Shown here: positions 1 to 8,199 of the stretch, in pieces | How the letters are laid out: each line of letters begins with the position of its first letter | Numbering within the stretch: position 1 is the first letter of the stretch | NCBI GenBank assembly: GCA_017536625.1 | Contig: JAFXGY010000043.1 | Span: 28,099 to 92,098 of the forward strand | Length of the DNA stretch: 64,000 nucleotides | From: Oscillospiraceae bacterium | Lineage (GTDB): Bacteria > Bacillota > Clostridia > Oscillospirales > Ruminococcaceae | Direction: 5' to 3' | Translations under genes and position numbers: made by a program | The notes under the pieces: generated by a model | Told to the model about the DNA's origin: nothing | Seen by the model: the letters and a program-made list of their open reading frames with translations, nothing else | Database searches by the model: none

Positions 1-473
1 TCCTCGCCGTAATCATAAAGGATCTTAGCAAGCTGTGCGCCGGAAAAACCATTCACTATATCGTAAGCGGAAGTGCCTTCCTGGCTCATTCTCATATCAA
101 GGGGGGCTTCGTTATGATAGCTGAATCCCCTTTCCGCGGCATCGAGCTGATGGGAGCTTACGCCGAGGTCAAGCAGGACTCCATCTGCTTTTTCAATTCC
201 GAGTTTATCGAGAACTGCGGGAATCTCGGCAAAATCGGAACGGATAACCTCGGCGCAAGGGTATTTTGCGAGCCGTTCGGTCGCGATTTTTATTGCATCC
301 GGGTCCTTATCCAGCGCGATAAGTCTTCCGGTTGTAAGACGTTTTGCAATTTCGGAGGAATGTCCTGCACCGCCGGCAGTGCCGTCGATATAAATTCCGT
401 CCGGTTTTATATTAAGCTGTTCGATGCATTCATTAAGGAGCACCGAAATATGCTGAAAATCAAGTTCGCTCAT
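1..473 (-). CDS. rsmH: 16S rRNA (cytosine1402-N4)-methyltransferase RsmH, N-terminal part
   Basis: RsmH (MraW) methylates N4 of C1402 in 16S rRNA using S-adenosylmethionine. Only the first 157 or so codons are inside the window; the gene runs off the left edge. The translation starts MSELDFQHISVLLNE, has the SAM-binding GTAGGAGHS stretch, then DLGVSSHQLD and PLDMRM, all typical of the family. The ATG ending at 473 is preceded by a GAGGTGA ribosome binding site. It follows mraZ by 11 bp, the conserved start of the division and cell wall (dcw) cluster, so the two are probably cotranscribed from the mraZ promoter. Confidence 0.95.
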   Translation of the reverse strand, partial: MSELDFQHISVLLNECIEQLNIKPDGIYIDGTAGGAGHSSEIAKRLTTGRLIALDKDPDAIKIATERLAKYPCAEVIRSDFAEIPAVLDKLGIEKADGVLLDLGVSSHQLDAAERGFSYHNEAPLDMRMSQEGTSAYDIVNGFSGAQLAKILYDYGE

Positions 474-484
474 CTTCCGTCACC

Positions 485-904
485 TCAGAACCCAAGTTCG
501 TCCATCGCTTTTGCGATTTCGTCGGAATCAAAAGCTTCGTTGCGTTCAAGCCAGATTTCTTTATCCCAAAGTTCAACGTGGTCAGAAGCGCCGATTACGG
601 CGATATCCTTGTTAAAATGGGCGAAGGAACGAAGAGTCGGGCTTACAAGCACTCTTCCCTGTTTATCGGGGTTCACAACGGTTGCGGCGGAGAACATGAA
701 ACGTTTGAGGTCGCGGGCTTTTGCCTGGGGAAGGCCCGCAACGATTGCGCTTATGCGTTCCCATTCATCCATGGAATAAGCGGAAAGACAGCCATCAAGG
801 CCTTTTGTAATCACGAACTGTTCGCCAAGTTCTTCGCGAAGCTTTGCCGGAAAACTTACGCGGCCTTTTTCATCGAAGCTGTGGTAATATTCGCCGATAT
901 ACAT
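485..904 (-). CDS. mraZ: Transcriptional regulator MraZ
   Basis: MraZ is a DNA-binding autorepressor of the dcw cluster. The 139-residue protein starts MYIGEYYHSFDEKGRV and contains two AbrB-like half domains, marked by DEKGRVSFPAKLREEL near residue 11 and DKQGRVLVSPTLR near residue 80. The open frame continues upstream, but the ATG ending at 904 has a GGAGGG ribosome binding site just before it and matches the family length, so I take it as the start. The gene lies directly upstream of rsmH. Three phased TGGG-type boxes between it and its promoter suggest autoregulation. Confidence 0.96.
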   Translation of the reverse strand: MYIGEYYHSFDEKGRVSFPAKLREELGEQFVITKGLDGCLSAYSMDEWERISAIVAGLPQAKARDLKRFMFSAATVVNPDKQGRVLVSPTLRSFAHFNKDIAVIGASDHVELWDKEIWLERNEAFDSDEIAKAMDELGF

Positions 905-949
905 TGTCTTTCCCTCCTTCCTTTTTGCGGGCGGGTTTTTAAAAAATTT

Positions 950-973
950 CCCACTTCTCCCCACACTTTGCCA
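950..973 (-). promoter_or_regulatory. MraZ operator: three TGGG/TGGC boxes spaced 10 bp
   Basis: On the minus strand, TGGC, TGGG and TGGG occur exactly 10 bp apart (970-973, 960-963, 950-953), between the promoter and the mraZ start. MraZ proteins are known to bind tandem TGGGN repeats with 10 bp periodicity upstream of their own gene. Spacing and location fit; the first box is imperfect. Confidence 0.8.
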
Positions 974-984
974 TTTATAACCCT

Positions 985-1012
985 ATTATACCTCAAATCA
1001 CAGAAAAATCAA
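985..1012 (-). promoter_or_regulatory. Sigma-A type promoter of mraZ-rsmH
   Basis: Minus strand: -35 TTGATT at 1007-1012, 16 bp spacer, -10 TATAAT at 985-990. It sits just upstream of the MraZ boxes. Confidence 0.75.
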
Positions 1013-1101
1013 TAGTATTTTAAAAAATTTACAAATTAATTTTTCGGCATGATTATGCGAAAAATCGCACTTTTAAGCGCTTTGTGGCAAATTGTGGGAA
1101 T

Positions 1102-1135
1102 AAAAAAAGCCCATTTGATAAAAACGGGCTTTTTT
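1102..1135. terminator. Bidirectional rho-independent terminator
   Basis: The AAAAAAGCCC / GGGCTTTTTT inverted repeat has A and T runs on both sides, so it could stop transcription in either direction. It lies in the noncoding stretch upstream of the mraZ promoter, which otherwise (about 1013-1317) shows no supported gene. Confidence 0.7.
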
Positions 1136-1317
1136 GTGATAATTTTTCTGATTTTTGGGGTAAAAAAGAGAGTTTTGTGGGAGATGGTGAACTTTGAAAA
1201 ATCATAGAAACTGCGCTTTTGTACCATAGCGGTTCTATCTTTTCTCCGGATTTTTCAAGAGTAAAGCAGAAATTATGACAGCTCCTGCTTGCTTCTTGGC
1301 GAAAGAAGGCAAAGAAA

Positions 1318-1343
1318 TAAGCCCCTCAGAAAAGAGGGGCTTT
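1318..1343 (-). terminator. Terminator after the hypothetical gene and its remnant
   Basis: GCCCCTC pairs with GAGGGGC around a short AGAAAA loop, with flanking AAA and TTT. It lies 12 bp beyond the stop of the remnant frame at 1355. The minus-strand T run is short. Confidence 0.6.
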
Positions 1344-1354
1344 ATCTTGAAAAA

Positions 1355-1525
1355 TCATTTCGAATCGGAACCATAAATATATTCAGAAACCTCAATAAGG
1401 CGAGAACTGCTATCATATTCTTTATGGGTTAGAACATAGTTTTTCCCTCTTTCTTTGTCAATGACAATTGTTTCGTATTCAAGGCCGAGGGGAGTATAAA
1501 AAAGGGCTCCAATAATATGGAGACC
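1355..1525 (-). pseudogene. Open-frame remnant without a start codon
   Basis: A minus-strand frame of 56 codons ends with TGA at 1355-1357 and is closed upstream by TAA at 1526-1528. It contains no ATG, GTG or TTG with a ribosome binding site. Its translation (for example YETIVIDKERGKNYVLTHKE) has ordinary amino acid composition and looks like a protein tail. A short stretch, LHIIGALFYTP, loosely recalls IHIVGTPAS near the end of the neighbouring protein. I read it as the decayed 3' end of a second gene, possibly a duplicate. It could also be chance. Confidence 0.35.
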
Positions 1526-1533
1526 TTAAAATA

Positions 1534-2157
1534 TTATTTGTGCAAAGCACTCCACTTATTATAAAGTACTATTAAATCTTTTTCATCGGCTGTTTTCTTC
1601 AATAATCTTGAAGCAGGTGTACCTACAATATGGATAGGGTCTATTTCCATTGTACCAGGTGGCGTATAAAACCCCTTTAATATGGGATGGTTATAAAAAA
1701 CATAACTTTTGGGTTTACCTCCAATATCCCAAGTTAGGGTGCCAAGTTCATCATACAAAAGTTGACCGAGAAGCATACCGATATCTCTAATAAAAAATTC
1801 TGTAACCGGAGTTAATTTATAGAGAACTTCCCAAGATTTACCAAATCTTTCAACAAAAGGACGGTTTGCTTCTCTTTCTTCTGCAGTAGTTTCTTCTAAT
1901 CTTGCAAATTTTAAGAACCATCGCCAGACTAATAAAAGTTTTATTTCCGTATCTGTAACTTTTTTAGGGTCATATCCGTAATAAGTAAGCGCTTTATTTA
2001 AAACATACTCCGCTCTTATTGGAACCTGTTCAACAAACCAATCAAAATATTCCTGTGTTTGTTTCTTGTTCCATTTTTCATATTCAAGCGGAAACGGAGG
2101 AACCGCAAATTCGTATTCAAATCCGTTTTCATTTATTTTAATTTTTTTAGTTTCCAT
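1534..2157 (-). CDS. Hypothetical protein of 207 residues
   Basis: I do not recognise a named family. The ATG ending at 2157 is preceded by TAGGTG at good spacing, which favours it over an ATG five codons upstream. The protein is rich in aromatic residues (FPLEYEKWNKKQTQEYFDWF near the N-terminus), has no signal peptide or membrane segment, and ends in a basic tail. It is more AT-rich than the housekeeping genes on either side and stands alone with its own terminator, which suggests an accessory gene. An immunity-type role is possible but unsupported here. Confidence 0.75.
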   Translation of the reverse strand: METKKIKINENGFEYEFAVPPFPLEYEKWNKKQTQEYFDWFVEQVPIRAEYVLNKALTYYGYDPKKVTDTEIKLLLVWRWFLKFARLEETTAEEREANRPFVERFGKSWEVLYKLTPVTEFFIRDIGMLLGQLLYDELGTLTWDIGGKPKSYVFYNHPILKGFYTPPGTMEIDPIHIVGTPASRLLKKTADEKDLIVLYNKWSALHK

Positions 2158-2243
2158 TTTTTCACCTATCAATGAAGTACAATATTTATACGGTTTTTAG
2201 AAGTTCATTTTTCAGTATTCAAATATCTCTCCAAAATATTTTT

Positions 2244-2272
2244 AAAGCTCCTTTTTCACAAAAGGAGCTTTA
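2244..2272 (-). terminator. Terminator of the uvrC-rsmD-coaD operon
   Basis: AAAGCTCC and GGAGCTTT form a stem about 10 bp after the stop at 2283, followed on the minus strand by a T-rich tract. Confidence 0.75.
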
Positions 2273-2282
2273 ATTGTTCCGT

Positions 2283-2756
2283 TTATTTCTGTGCGGCAGT
2301 CTGGCTCTGCTTCGGCTGGTTGAATGCGGTTCTGGTGGATTTTACTTCATTAAGGGAAGCGGCAAGGGTTTCTTCGGTATTTTTGAGGATTCCGTCAACA
2401 AAATCCTTTGCGGACTGACGCATTTCGCGGCTCTGCTGCTGTGCCTGCTGGGTAATTTCGGCAGCTTTATTTTTGCTCTGGCGGACTATTTCTTCTTCTT
2501 CAACAAGGGCAGCCGCGCGTTTTTCGGCACGGGCGATGATGGTTTCTGCCTCTTCCTTTGCTTTTTCAACAATGGCGGCGCGGTCCGCAACGATGGACTG
2601 GGCCTGTCTTATTTCAACCGGAAGGTTAAGGCGAACGTCATCAAGAAGTTCGCGGACTTTGTCTGCATCAACAACGCAGCGTCCGCCGGTAAGCGGAAGT
2701 GACCAGGAACGGTCGATAAGTTCATCAAGCTGATCAAGAATTTCTTCGATAGGCAT
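2283..2756 (-). CDS. Coiled-coil protein resembling ATP synthase subunit B
   Basis: The 157-residue protein is soluble and mostly predicted helix. It starts MPIEEILDQLDELIDRSW and continues with a long charged Ala/Glu/Lys/Arg/Gln coiled coil from about residue 55 to 130. Such proteins next to coaD in Clostridia are often annotated as F0 subunit B, but this one lacks the N-terminal membrane helix of AtpF, so that function is doubtful. The start ending at 2756 has a GGGGAGGA ribosome binding site; upstream in-frame codons overlap coaD. It is probably cotranscribed with coaD. Confidence 0.8.
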   Translation of the reverse strand: MPIEEILDQLDELIDRSWSLPLTGGRCVVDADKVRELLDDVRLNLPVEIRQAQSIVADRAAIVEKAKEEAETIIARAEKRAAALVEEEEIVRQSKNKAAEITQQAQQQSREMRQSAKDFVDGILKNTEETLAASLNEVKSTRTAFNQPKQSQTAAQK

Positions 2757-2775
2757 AATTATGTCCTCCCCAAAT

Positions 2776-3252
2776 TTATTTAAGTCTTTTTTCAATTTCC
2801 TCAACAATAACTTTCGGAACAAAATCCGAAACATCTCCGCCAAAAGCGGCAATTTGCCTTATAAGGCTGGAACTTACGTACATATTCTGCGGATCCGCGG
2901 TGATAAAAACCGTTTCTGCGCAGGGTGCAAGGCTTCTGTTGGCAAGGGCCATCTGGAATTCGTATTCAAAATCCGAAGAGGAACGAATTCCTTTCACTAT
3001 GGCGCAGATATCATTCGCCCTGACGTAATCTGCCAGAAGCCCGCTGAAGGTATCCACCTTCACCTTTTTGATGCCTTCGACCGCTTTCGCGATGAGAGCA
3101 CATCTTTCCTCCGGAGAAAAAACGCATTTTTTATCCGGATTTGTTACAACAAGGACGGTCACTTCGTCAAAAAGCTCCGCCGCTCTTTTTATTATGTCCA
3201 TATGCCCGTTGGTGATGGGGTCAAAGCTCCCGGGGCAAACCGCTTTTTTCAT
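2776..3252 (-). CDS. coaD: Phosphopantetheine adenylyltransferase CoaD
   Basis: CoaD transfers AMP from ATP to 4'-phosphopantetheine, giving dephospho-CoA, in cytosolic coenzyme A synthesis. The 158-residue length is typical. The nucleotidyltransferase signature GSFDPITNGHMDII is at residues 8-21, and the YVSSSLIRQIA stretch that closes the active site lies near residue 125. The start lies 2 bp after the rsmD stop, and rsmD-coaD is a widely conserved pair, so the genes are probably cotranscribed. Confidence 0.96.
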   Translation of the reverse strand: MKKAVCPGSFDPITNGHMDIIKRAAELFDEVTVLVVTNPDKKCVFSPEERCALIAKAVEGIKKVKVDTFSGLLADYVRANDICAIVKGIRSSSDFEYEFQMALANRSLAPCAETVFITADPQNMYVSSSLIRQIAAFGGDVSDFVPKVIVEEIEKRLK

Positions 3253-3254
3253 TT

Positions 3255-3800
3255 TCAGTCCTCGCCGCGTTTATACATCAGCACTTTTGTGCTTCCGTAA
3301 CGGTATTCTTTCGCTTTAACAAGTTTTCCGGCTTCTTCCGGAAGATCGATGTTCTTTGCGGTTTCGCAAAGGACCACTCCGCCCTGGCGCATTACTTTTG
3401 AAAGCGCAGGAAGCACCACCGGAAGCTGTTCCGCCGCATACGGCGGATCGAGAAACGCAATATCGAATCTTTCGAAAGCGCTGGAAAGATACATAAGCGC
3501 ATCTCCGGTTTTAAGTTTTGCTTCTTCGGCAAAACCGCAGTTTTTAATGTTTTCTGTAATGCATTTCTGGGCAACCTTTGCGCTATCCACAAAAACGCAG
3601 GATTTTGCCCCGCGGGAAAGAGCTTCGATTCCAAGCTGTCCGCTTCCTGCAAAAAGATCAAGCACGTCGGCACCCTCTATAAGAAACTGAATGGAAGAGA
3701 ACATCGCCTCTTTGACTTTTTCTCCGGTGGGACGGGTAACGTCCCTTCCTTCCGGAGTAACAAGGCGTTTTCCCTTCGCCGTTCCGGTTATAACTCTCAT
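3255..3800 (-). CDS. rsmD: 16S rRNA (guanine966-N2)-methyltransferase RsmD
   Basis: RsmD methylates N2 of G966 in 16S rRNA during small subunit assembly. The 181-residue protein begins MRVITGTAKGKRL, as most RsmD proteins do, carries the SAM-binding DLFAGSGQLGIEALSRGA motif near residue 48, and has the catalytic DPPY near residue 117. A GGAGGT ribosome binding site precedes the ATG. It sits 58 bp after uvrC with no terminator in between and almost touches coaD, so it belongs to a uvrC-rsmD-coaD transcript. Confidence 0.96.
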   Translation of the reverse strand: MRVITGTAKGKRLVTPEGRDVTRPTGEKVKEAMFSSIQFLIEGADVLDLFAGSGQLGIEALSRGAKSCVFVDSAKVAQKCITENIKNCGFAEEAKLKTGDALMYLSSAFERFDIAFLDPPYAAEQLPVVLPALSKVMRQGGVVLCETAKNIDLPEEAGKLVKAKEYRYGSTKVLMYKRGED

Positions 3801-3858
3801 AAAATTACCTCCATTTGGGATAGTTCTATTATCCTATTTTTCGGCATAAATGTCAATG

Positions 3859-5694
3859 TTATTCTTCGCTGTCAAGGAATTCCCGAAGGGATTTTGCCGC
3901 GGCAGCGGTCATTCCCGGGGCATTAGAAAGTTCCTCTTCCGTTGCGGATTTTATCGCCTTCATGGTTTTGAAATGCTTTAAAAGCGCTTCAGCGCGTTTT
4001 GGGCCGATACCTTCCGCTTTTGTTATAAGCATTTCAAAATTGGTTTTGGCGTGCTTTTTGCGGCTGTAACCGATGGTGAAGCGGTGGACTTCATCCTGCA
4101 CCGCCGTTACGAAGTTAAATACTTCCCTTACCGGAGAAATGGCGATTTCGCCGCCGTTTTTAGCGATAGCTCTTGTTCTGTGCCGGTCGTCCTTCACCAT
4201 GCCGAAAAGGGGTACGTCGATTCCCATTCGGTCGAAAAGTTCCTGCACCGCCGCCACATGGCCTTTGCCGCCGTCCAAAAGGATAAGGTCCGGTTTTCTT
4301 CCAAAGGAAGAACCGCTTTCCTTTTCATCAAAATAATGATTGAAGCGCCTTTCGAGCATTTCGCACATGCAGGCATAGTCATCCGGTGCGGATACGGTTT
4401 TTATGGAGAATTTTTTATAGTCGCTCTTCTTGGGACGGGCGTTTTCGTAAACCACCATTCCGCCGACCACGGTTTCCGCACCGAAGTTCGAGATATCGTA
4501 AGCTTCGATTATTTCCGGTGCTTTTTCCATTCCTAGCATTCTGCCAAGTTCATCAAGAACGGCAACTTCCCTGCTCGTCCTTGATTTTTCGTGGGAGAGT
4601 CGCTCCGCGGCGTTGTTATATGCCATATCCGTGACCTGTTTGCGCTCGCCTTTTTGCGGAACTGTTATGTTGACTTTTCTTCCGGCTTTTTCGGAAAGCC
4701 AGCGTTCCAAAAGCTCCGCTTCCTCACATTTTTCGTGGAGTGCTATTTCCTTCGGGATATCGGTTCTTCCGGAATAAAAGCTCTGGAGGAATTCCGTCAC
4801 GAAGGCAGGTTCCGTTCCGAAATCTTTGAGTATATATTCATCTTTATCAACAAGCCTTCCTCCACGGAAGCTCAGAACCACCGCACAGCAGTTTTCGCCG
4901 CTTTGGGCAACCGCGATGACGTCCTGCTCCTTCACCTTTGAAAAAACGACCTTCTGGCGGCTGGCAATACCTTCAATGGCCTTTATTCTGTCCCGAAGAA
5001 CCGCAGCACGTTCAAAATCCTCCGCTTCCGCAGCGGCGAACATTCTTTCCGTCAGCTTTTCAATGGAAGCGGTGCTTCCGCCTTTTATGAAATCAATGGC
5101 TTCGCCGAGGGTTTCGTCATATTCCCGCTCGGAAATTTTTCCCCGGCAGACGCCCATGCAGTTTTTGATGTAATAATTAAGGCAGGGTCTTGCTTTCCCG
5201 AATTCCTGGGGGAACTTACGGTTGCAGGTGGGGAGCATAAAAGCCTTGTTGGCCTCGGCAACGGTCTGGCGCACAACATAGGAACTGATATATGGGCCGA
5301 GATATTCGGCACCGTCATCGGCTTTTTGAAGGACTCCGGTCAGCTTGCTGTATGGTCCCGGAGAAATTCGGACATAGCTGTAACCTTTGTCATCCTTGAG
5401 AAGAATGTTATATTTCGGGGAATATTGCTTTATAAGGCTGCACTCAAGAATCAGCGCTTCAAATTCACTGTCGGTAACAATATATTCAAAATCGTGGACG
5501 TGCTCCACCATTTTATAAACCTTGGGAAGGTGCTTTTCCACATTGCGGAAATAGCTTGTCACGCGGTTTTTCAGCTTTTTTGCCTTGCCGACATAAATTA
5601 CCTTTCCGCTTTTATCATGCATGATATAGACGCCGGGTTCCATCGGAAGACTGAGCGTTTTTTCGTGAAGATATGGTAATCTCGGGTTATCCAA
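3859..5694 (-). CDS. uvrC: Excinuclease ABC subunit C (UvrC)
   Basis: UvrC makes both incisions around a DNA lesion in nucleotide excision repair after UvrAB has marked it. Domains in order: GIY-YIG nuclease (PGVYIMHDKSGKVIYVGKAKK, about residues 19-95), a UVR helix pair that contacts UvrB (EAEDFERAAVLRDRIKAIE, about 205), an RNase H-like endonuclease with LLDGGKGH, and a C-terminal helix-hairpin-helix (AEGIGPKRAEALLKHF). Full length, 611 residues. I choose the TTG at 5692-5694 because AAAGGAGG lies at ideal spacing before it; the upstream TTG would place that site inside the gene. Confidence 0.95.
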   Translation of the reverse strand: MDNPRLPYLHEKTLSLPMEPGVYIMHDKSGKVIYVGKAKKLKNRVTSYFRNVEKHLPKVYKMVEHVHDFEYIVTDSEFEALILECSLIKQYSPKYNILLKDDKGYSYVRISPGPYSKLTGVLQKADDGAEYLGPYISSYVVRQTVAEANKAFMLPTCNRKFPQEFGKARPCLNYYIKNCMGVCRGKISEREYDETLGEAIDFIKGGSTASIEKLTERMFAAAEAEDFERAAVLRDRIKAIEGIASRQKVVFSKVKEQDVIAVAQSGENCCAVVLSFRGGRLVDKDEYILKDFGTEPAFVTEFLQSFYSGRTDIPKEIALHEKCEEAELLERWLSEKAGRKVNITVPQKGERKQVTDMAYNNAAERLSHEKSRTSREVAVLDELGRMLGMEKAPEIIEAYDISNFGAETVVGGMVVYENARPKKSDYKKFSIKTVSAPDDYACMCEMLERRFNHYFDEKESGSSFGRKPDLILLDGGKGHVAAVQELFDRMGIDVPLFGMVKDDRHRTRAIAKNGGEIAISPVREVFNFVTAVQDEVHRFTIGYSRKKHAKTNFEMLITKAEGIGPKRAEALLKHFKTMKAIKSATEEELSNAPGMTAAAAKSLREFLDSEE

Positions 5695-5748
5695 TTTTCC
5701 GGCCTCCTTTTTCAATATCTGCGTGCGTATTTTTCTCTATTGTAACAA

Positions 5749-5780
5749 AAAACGCCGCAAATATCACTACTTGCGGCGCA
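5749..5780 (-). terminator. Terminator of ptsH
   Basis: GCGCCGCAAG and its complement form a strong GC stem downstream of ptsH on the minus strand, followed by TTTTTTG. It separates ptsH from uvrC. Confidence 0.85.
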
Positions 5781-5800
5781 AAAATTCAAATTTTTAACAA

Positions 5801-6064
5801 TCAGTCTGCAAAACCGGATTCTATAAGTTTTACAAGGGAGTTTACTGCTTCTTCCTCATCAACACCATCAGCAAGAATGGTGATTTCGGTATCGCCTGCG
5901 ATTCCGAGAGAAAGAACGCCGAGAAGGCTTTTTGCGTTTACTCTTCTTTCATCTTTTTCAACCCAGATGGAGGATTTGAATTCGTTGGATTTCTGGATGA
6001 AGAAAGTTGCGGGGCGGGCATGAAGACCGACCTGGTTGAGAACTTTAACAGAATTAGAATACAT
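5801..6064 (-). CDS. ptsH: Phosphocarrier protein HPr
   Basis: HPr passes a phosphoryl group from Enzyme I to sugar-specific EIIA proteins. The active histidine is in GLHARPA (His15). The regulatory serine region NAKSLLGVLSL is present, so HPr kinase control, the Firmicute catabolite repression mark, is plausible. It is 87 residues, the normal size. The active histidine excludes the HPr paralogue Crh. The gene stands alone with its own promoter and terminator rather than beside ptsI. Confidence 0.95.
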   Translation of the reverse strand: MYSNSVKVLNQVGLHARPATFFIQKSNEFKSSIWVEKDERRVNAKSLLGVLSLGIAGDTEITILADGVDEEEAVNSLVKLIESGFAD

Positions 6065-6106
6065 ATAATAAATCTCCTCATTAACAATATTTTAATTGCT
6101 GTCACA

Positions 6107-6135
6107 ATTATAACAGTTTAATTCTTCCAATTCAA
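6107..6135 (-). promoter_or_regulatory. Promoter of ptsH
   Basis: Minus strand: -35 TTGAAT at 6130-6135, 17 bp spacer, -10 TATAAT at 6107-6112, about 40 bp upstream of the start codon. Confidence 0.75.
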
Positions 6136-6214
6136 TCAAATGTGGCATTTTCTATAAAATTTCCATAACGCCGTTAAAATTATTCGGTTTATTTGTCGAA
6201 AATAACCATAAGTT

Positions 6215-6931
6215 TTAAACCATTATAAGCAAATTATACAGCACCGGAATCGCCATTGCCGGAAGAAGATTCGCGGTTTTGAATTTTTCTCCTGCAATAA
6301 AATTGATTCCTATGCACATGATTATGGCATATCCCACCGCGGAAAACTGAACCATCATATCGGGATACTCCTCTATCACCGGCTTTATTGCCGAAGCAAG
6401 AAGTGAAATTGAGCCCTGATAGACAAAAAGCGGAACGAAGGAAAACACGACCCCGATTCCCATAGCGGAAGCAAGAACGATTGCCGTTATGAAGTCAAGG
6501 GTGCTTTTTATGAACAGAACGCTCGAATCCCCGGTAAGTCCGTCATTGATGGAACCGATAACGCTCATGGAACCCACACAGAAAATAAGGCAGGCGGAAA
6601 CAAGACCTTTTGAAAATCCTTCTGCCTTTGTTTTCTTTTCTATTTTATTCCCAAGGGAATTTATCCTTTCATCTATCCGGAAGAATTCCCCGATAAGATT
6701 TCCGATAACAAGGCTGAGGAGAAGGATCATTCCTCCGTTTTCGGAAAGCTTTCCGTTTTCGCCGACGGAAATCATGTTCGTGATAACGCCGTTCATTCCT
6801 ATTACAAAAACGGCTATGCCTTCCGCCTTCATAACGCTTTCGGTTATTTCGCTGCGGATGCCTTTTTTGAGGAAGATTCCGATTATTCCGCCGATTATAA
6901 CGGCAACTGAATTAACAACAGTACCAAGCAT
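6215..6931 (-). CDS. DUF554 family membrane protein
   Basis: This 238-residue integral membrane protein begins MLGTVVNSVAVIIGGIIGIF, matching the DUF554 (YdfK/YqgA) family. It has about six to seven hydrophobic segments, the first at residues 3-20. Function is unknown; a transport role is only guessed in the literature. It begins 4 bp after trmD and so is probably the last gene of the ylxM-ffh-rpsP-khpA-rimM-trmD operon, which is not a constant arrangement. Confidence 0.88.
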   Translation of the reverse strand: MLGTVVNSVAVIIGGIIGIFLKKGIRSEITESVMKAEGIAVFVIGMNGVITNMISVGENGKLSENGGMILLLSLVIGNLIGEFFRIDERINSLGNKIEKKTKAEGFSKGLVSACLIFCVGSMSVIGSINDGLTGDSSVLFIKSTLDFITAIVLASAMGIGVVFSFVPLFVYQGSISLLASAIKPVIEEYPDMMVQFSAVGYAIIMCIGINFIAGEKFKTANLLPAMAIPVLYNLLIMV

Positions 6932-6935
6932 GGCG

Positions 6936-7625
6936 TCATTCCTCTTTTTTCAGCATATCCGGACGTTTTTCCATGGTGCGTTTAACCGCCTGTTCATGGC
7001 GCCAATCTGAAATGAGCTTGTGATTGCCGGAAAGCAGAACGGAAGGAACTTCCCTTTCGTGCCAGATTTGCGGACGGGTGTATTGGGGATATTCAAGCAG
7101 ACCGGAATAATGGCTTTCGTCCTCGAAGCAGACGTCTTCGGAAAGGACTCCGTCGCAAAGCCTTGCCACCGCATCCGTGAGCACCAGAGCACCGAGTTCT
7201 CCGCCGGTAAGAACATAGTCGCCGATGGAAACCTCCTTATCGACAATTTCTTCGATAACGCGCTCGTCTATTCCCTCATAATGTCCGCAGATGAGAAGCA
7301 GATGCTCGTAATTTTCAGAAAAATCCACAGCCATTTTTTGGTTGAGCACAGCACCTTGAGGTGACATATAAATCACAAAGGGTTTTGAGCACGCTTCTTC
7401 GCAGACGTGCTCATAGCATTTAAAAATCGGATCCGCCTGCATCAGCATTCCGTTTCCGCCGCCATAGGGAGGCGCATCCACCCTTTGGTGCTTATCTTCG
7501 GAATAATCGCGGATGTTATGACAATAAATTTCGATAAAACCCGCTCTTCTGGCTCTTCCGATGATGCTCGTTTTGAGCACGGCTTCGCACATTTCCGGAA
7601 AAAGTGTTGCAATATCAATCCTCAT
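6936..7625 (-). CDS. trmD: tRNA (guanine37-N1)-methyltransferase TrmD
   Basis: TrmD makes m1G37 in tRNAs that read CNN codons, preventing +1 frameshifts. The translation starts MRIDIATLFPEM and contains the SPOUT family knot motifs, including YSEDKHQRVDAPPYGGGNGM and the glycine-rich IGDYVLTGGELGAL that forms the SAM site. The ATG ending at 7625 overlaps the last codons of rimM by 11 bp, as in many Firmicutes, and GAAAGG lies just upstream inside rimM. An ATG/TTG slightly further upstream is less likely. Confidence 0.96.
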   Translation of the reverse strand: MRIDIATLFPEMCEAVLKTSIIGRARRAGFIEIYCHNIRDYSEDKHQRVDAPPYGGGNGMLMQADPIFKCYEHVCEEACSKPFVIYMSPQGAVLNQKMAVDFSENYEHLLLICGHYEGIDERVIEEIVDKEVSIGDYVLTGGELGALVLTDAVARLCDGVLSEDVCFEDESHYSGLLEYPQYTRPQIWHEREVPSVLLSGNHKLISDWRHEQAVKRTMEKRPDMLKKEE

Positions 7626-8127
7626 CGTCAAAAAGTCCTTTCATAGGGGTGATGGTGAGAATACCTCCGTCAACATCGACCTTGTCGATAACCTGCGGAA
7701 TTGCGGGAATCCAGGTTTCTTTTCCGTCTTCCCCACGCACACAGTATATATCGTTTGCGCCGGTGGGTGCAACGTCGGAAACTTCGCCGTAAACATTGCC
7801 TTCGCCGTCAACCACTTTAAGCCCGATGATATCCTGGATAAAATAATCTCCCTTTTTCATGGGAATATCGTTTCGGTTCATATAAAGGACCTTGCCGACA
7901 AACTTCCTTGCTTCTTCGGGGGTATCCACCCCTTTAAGCTTTACAAGATAGACGTTTTTATGGGGCTTTGCATAGGAAACGCGGTATTCCTGTTCGCCGT
8001 TTTCATCAAGATACATTCTTGCGCTGCGCTCGATATCGCCAGGATCGCACCAGGGATAAAGACGAATATCTCCGCGAAGGCCATGGACGGTAACGACTTC
8101 TCCCACTTCAAGAAACTGCTTTTTCAT
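7615..8127 (-). CDS. rimM: Ribosome maturation factor RimM
   Basis: RimM binds S19 and helps the 30S head mature. The 170-residue protein has the N-terminal RimM barrel (FLEVGEVVTVHGLRGDIRLYPWCD) and a C-terminal PRC-barrel region with YFIQDIIGLKVVDGEGNVYGEV and WIPAIPQVIDKVD. It lies between khpA and trmD, the standard rpsP-(khpA)-rimM-trmD order. A strong hairpin sits in the 72 bp gap upstream of it. Confidence 0.95.
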   Translation of the reverse strand: MKKQFLEVGEVVTVHGLRGDIRLYPWCDPGDIERSARMYLDENGEQEYRVSYAKPHKNVYLVKLKGVDTPEEARKFVGKVLYMNRNDIPMKKGDYFIQDIIGLKVVDGEGNVYGEVSDVAPTGANDIYCVRGEDGKETWIPAIPQVIDKVDVDGGILTITPMKGLFDDED

Positions 8128-8151
8128 AAAATAAAACCTCTCATAATTTCA

Positions 8152-8185
8152 TAATTCCCCCGTCAAAAGGATTTGACGAGGGAAT
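8152..8185 (-). other. Strong intercistronic hairpin between khpA and rimM
   Basis: A nearly perfect stem of about 14 bp (GATTCCCTCGTCAAA against TTTGACGGGGGAATT) lies in the khpA-rimM gap. No T run follows, so it is not a standard terminator. It may stabilise the upstream messenger or reduce readthrough from rpsP into the maturation factors. Confidence 0.6.
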
Positions 8186-8199
8186 CATTCTTCAAAAAA

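Noticed and set aside
1036-1227. Minus-strand open frame of 63 codons upstream of mraZ
   Set aside because: It runs through a terminator hairpin, has no ribosome binding site, and its Phe/Lys-rich sequence is what AT-rich noncoding DNA gives.
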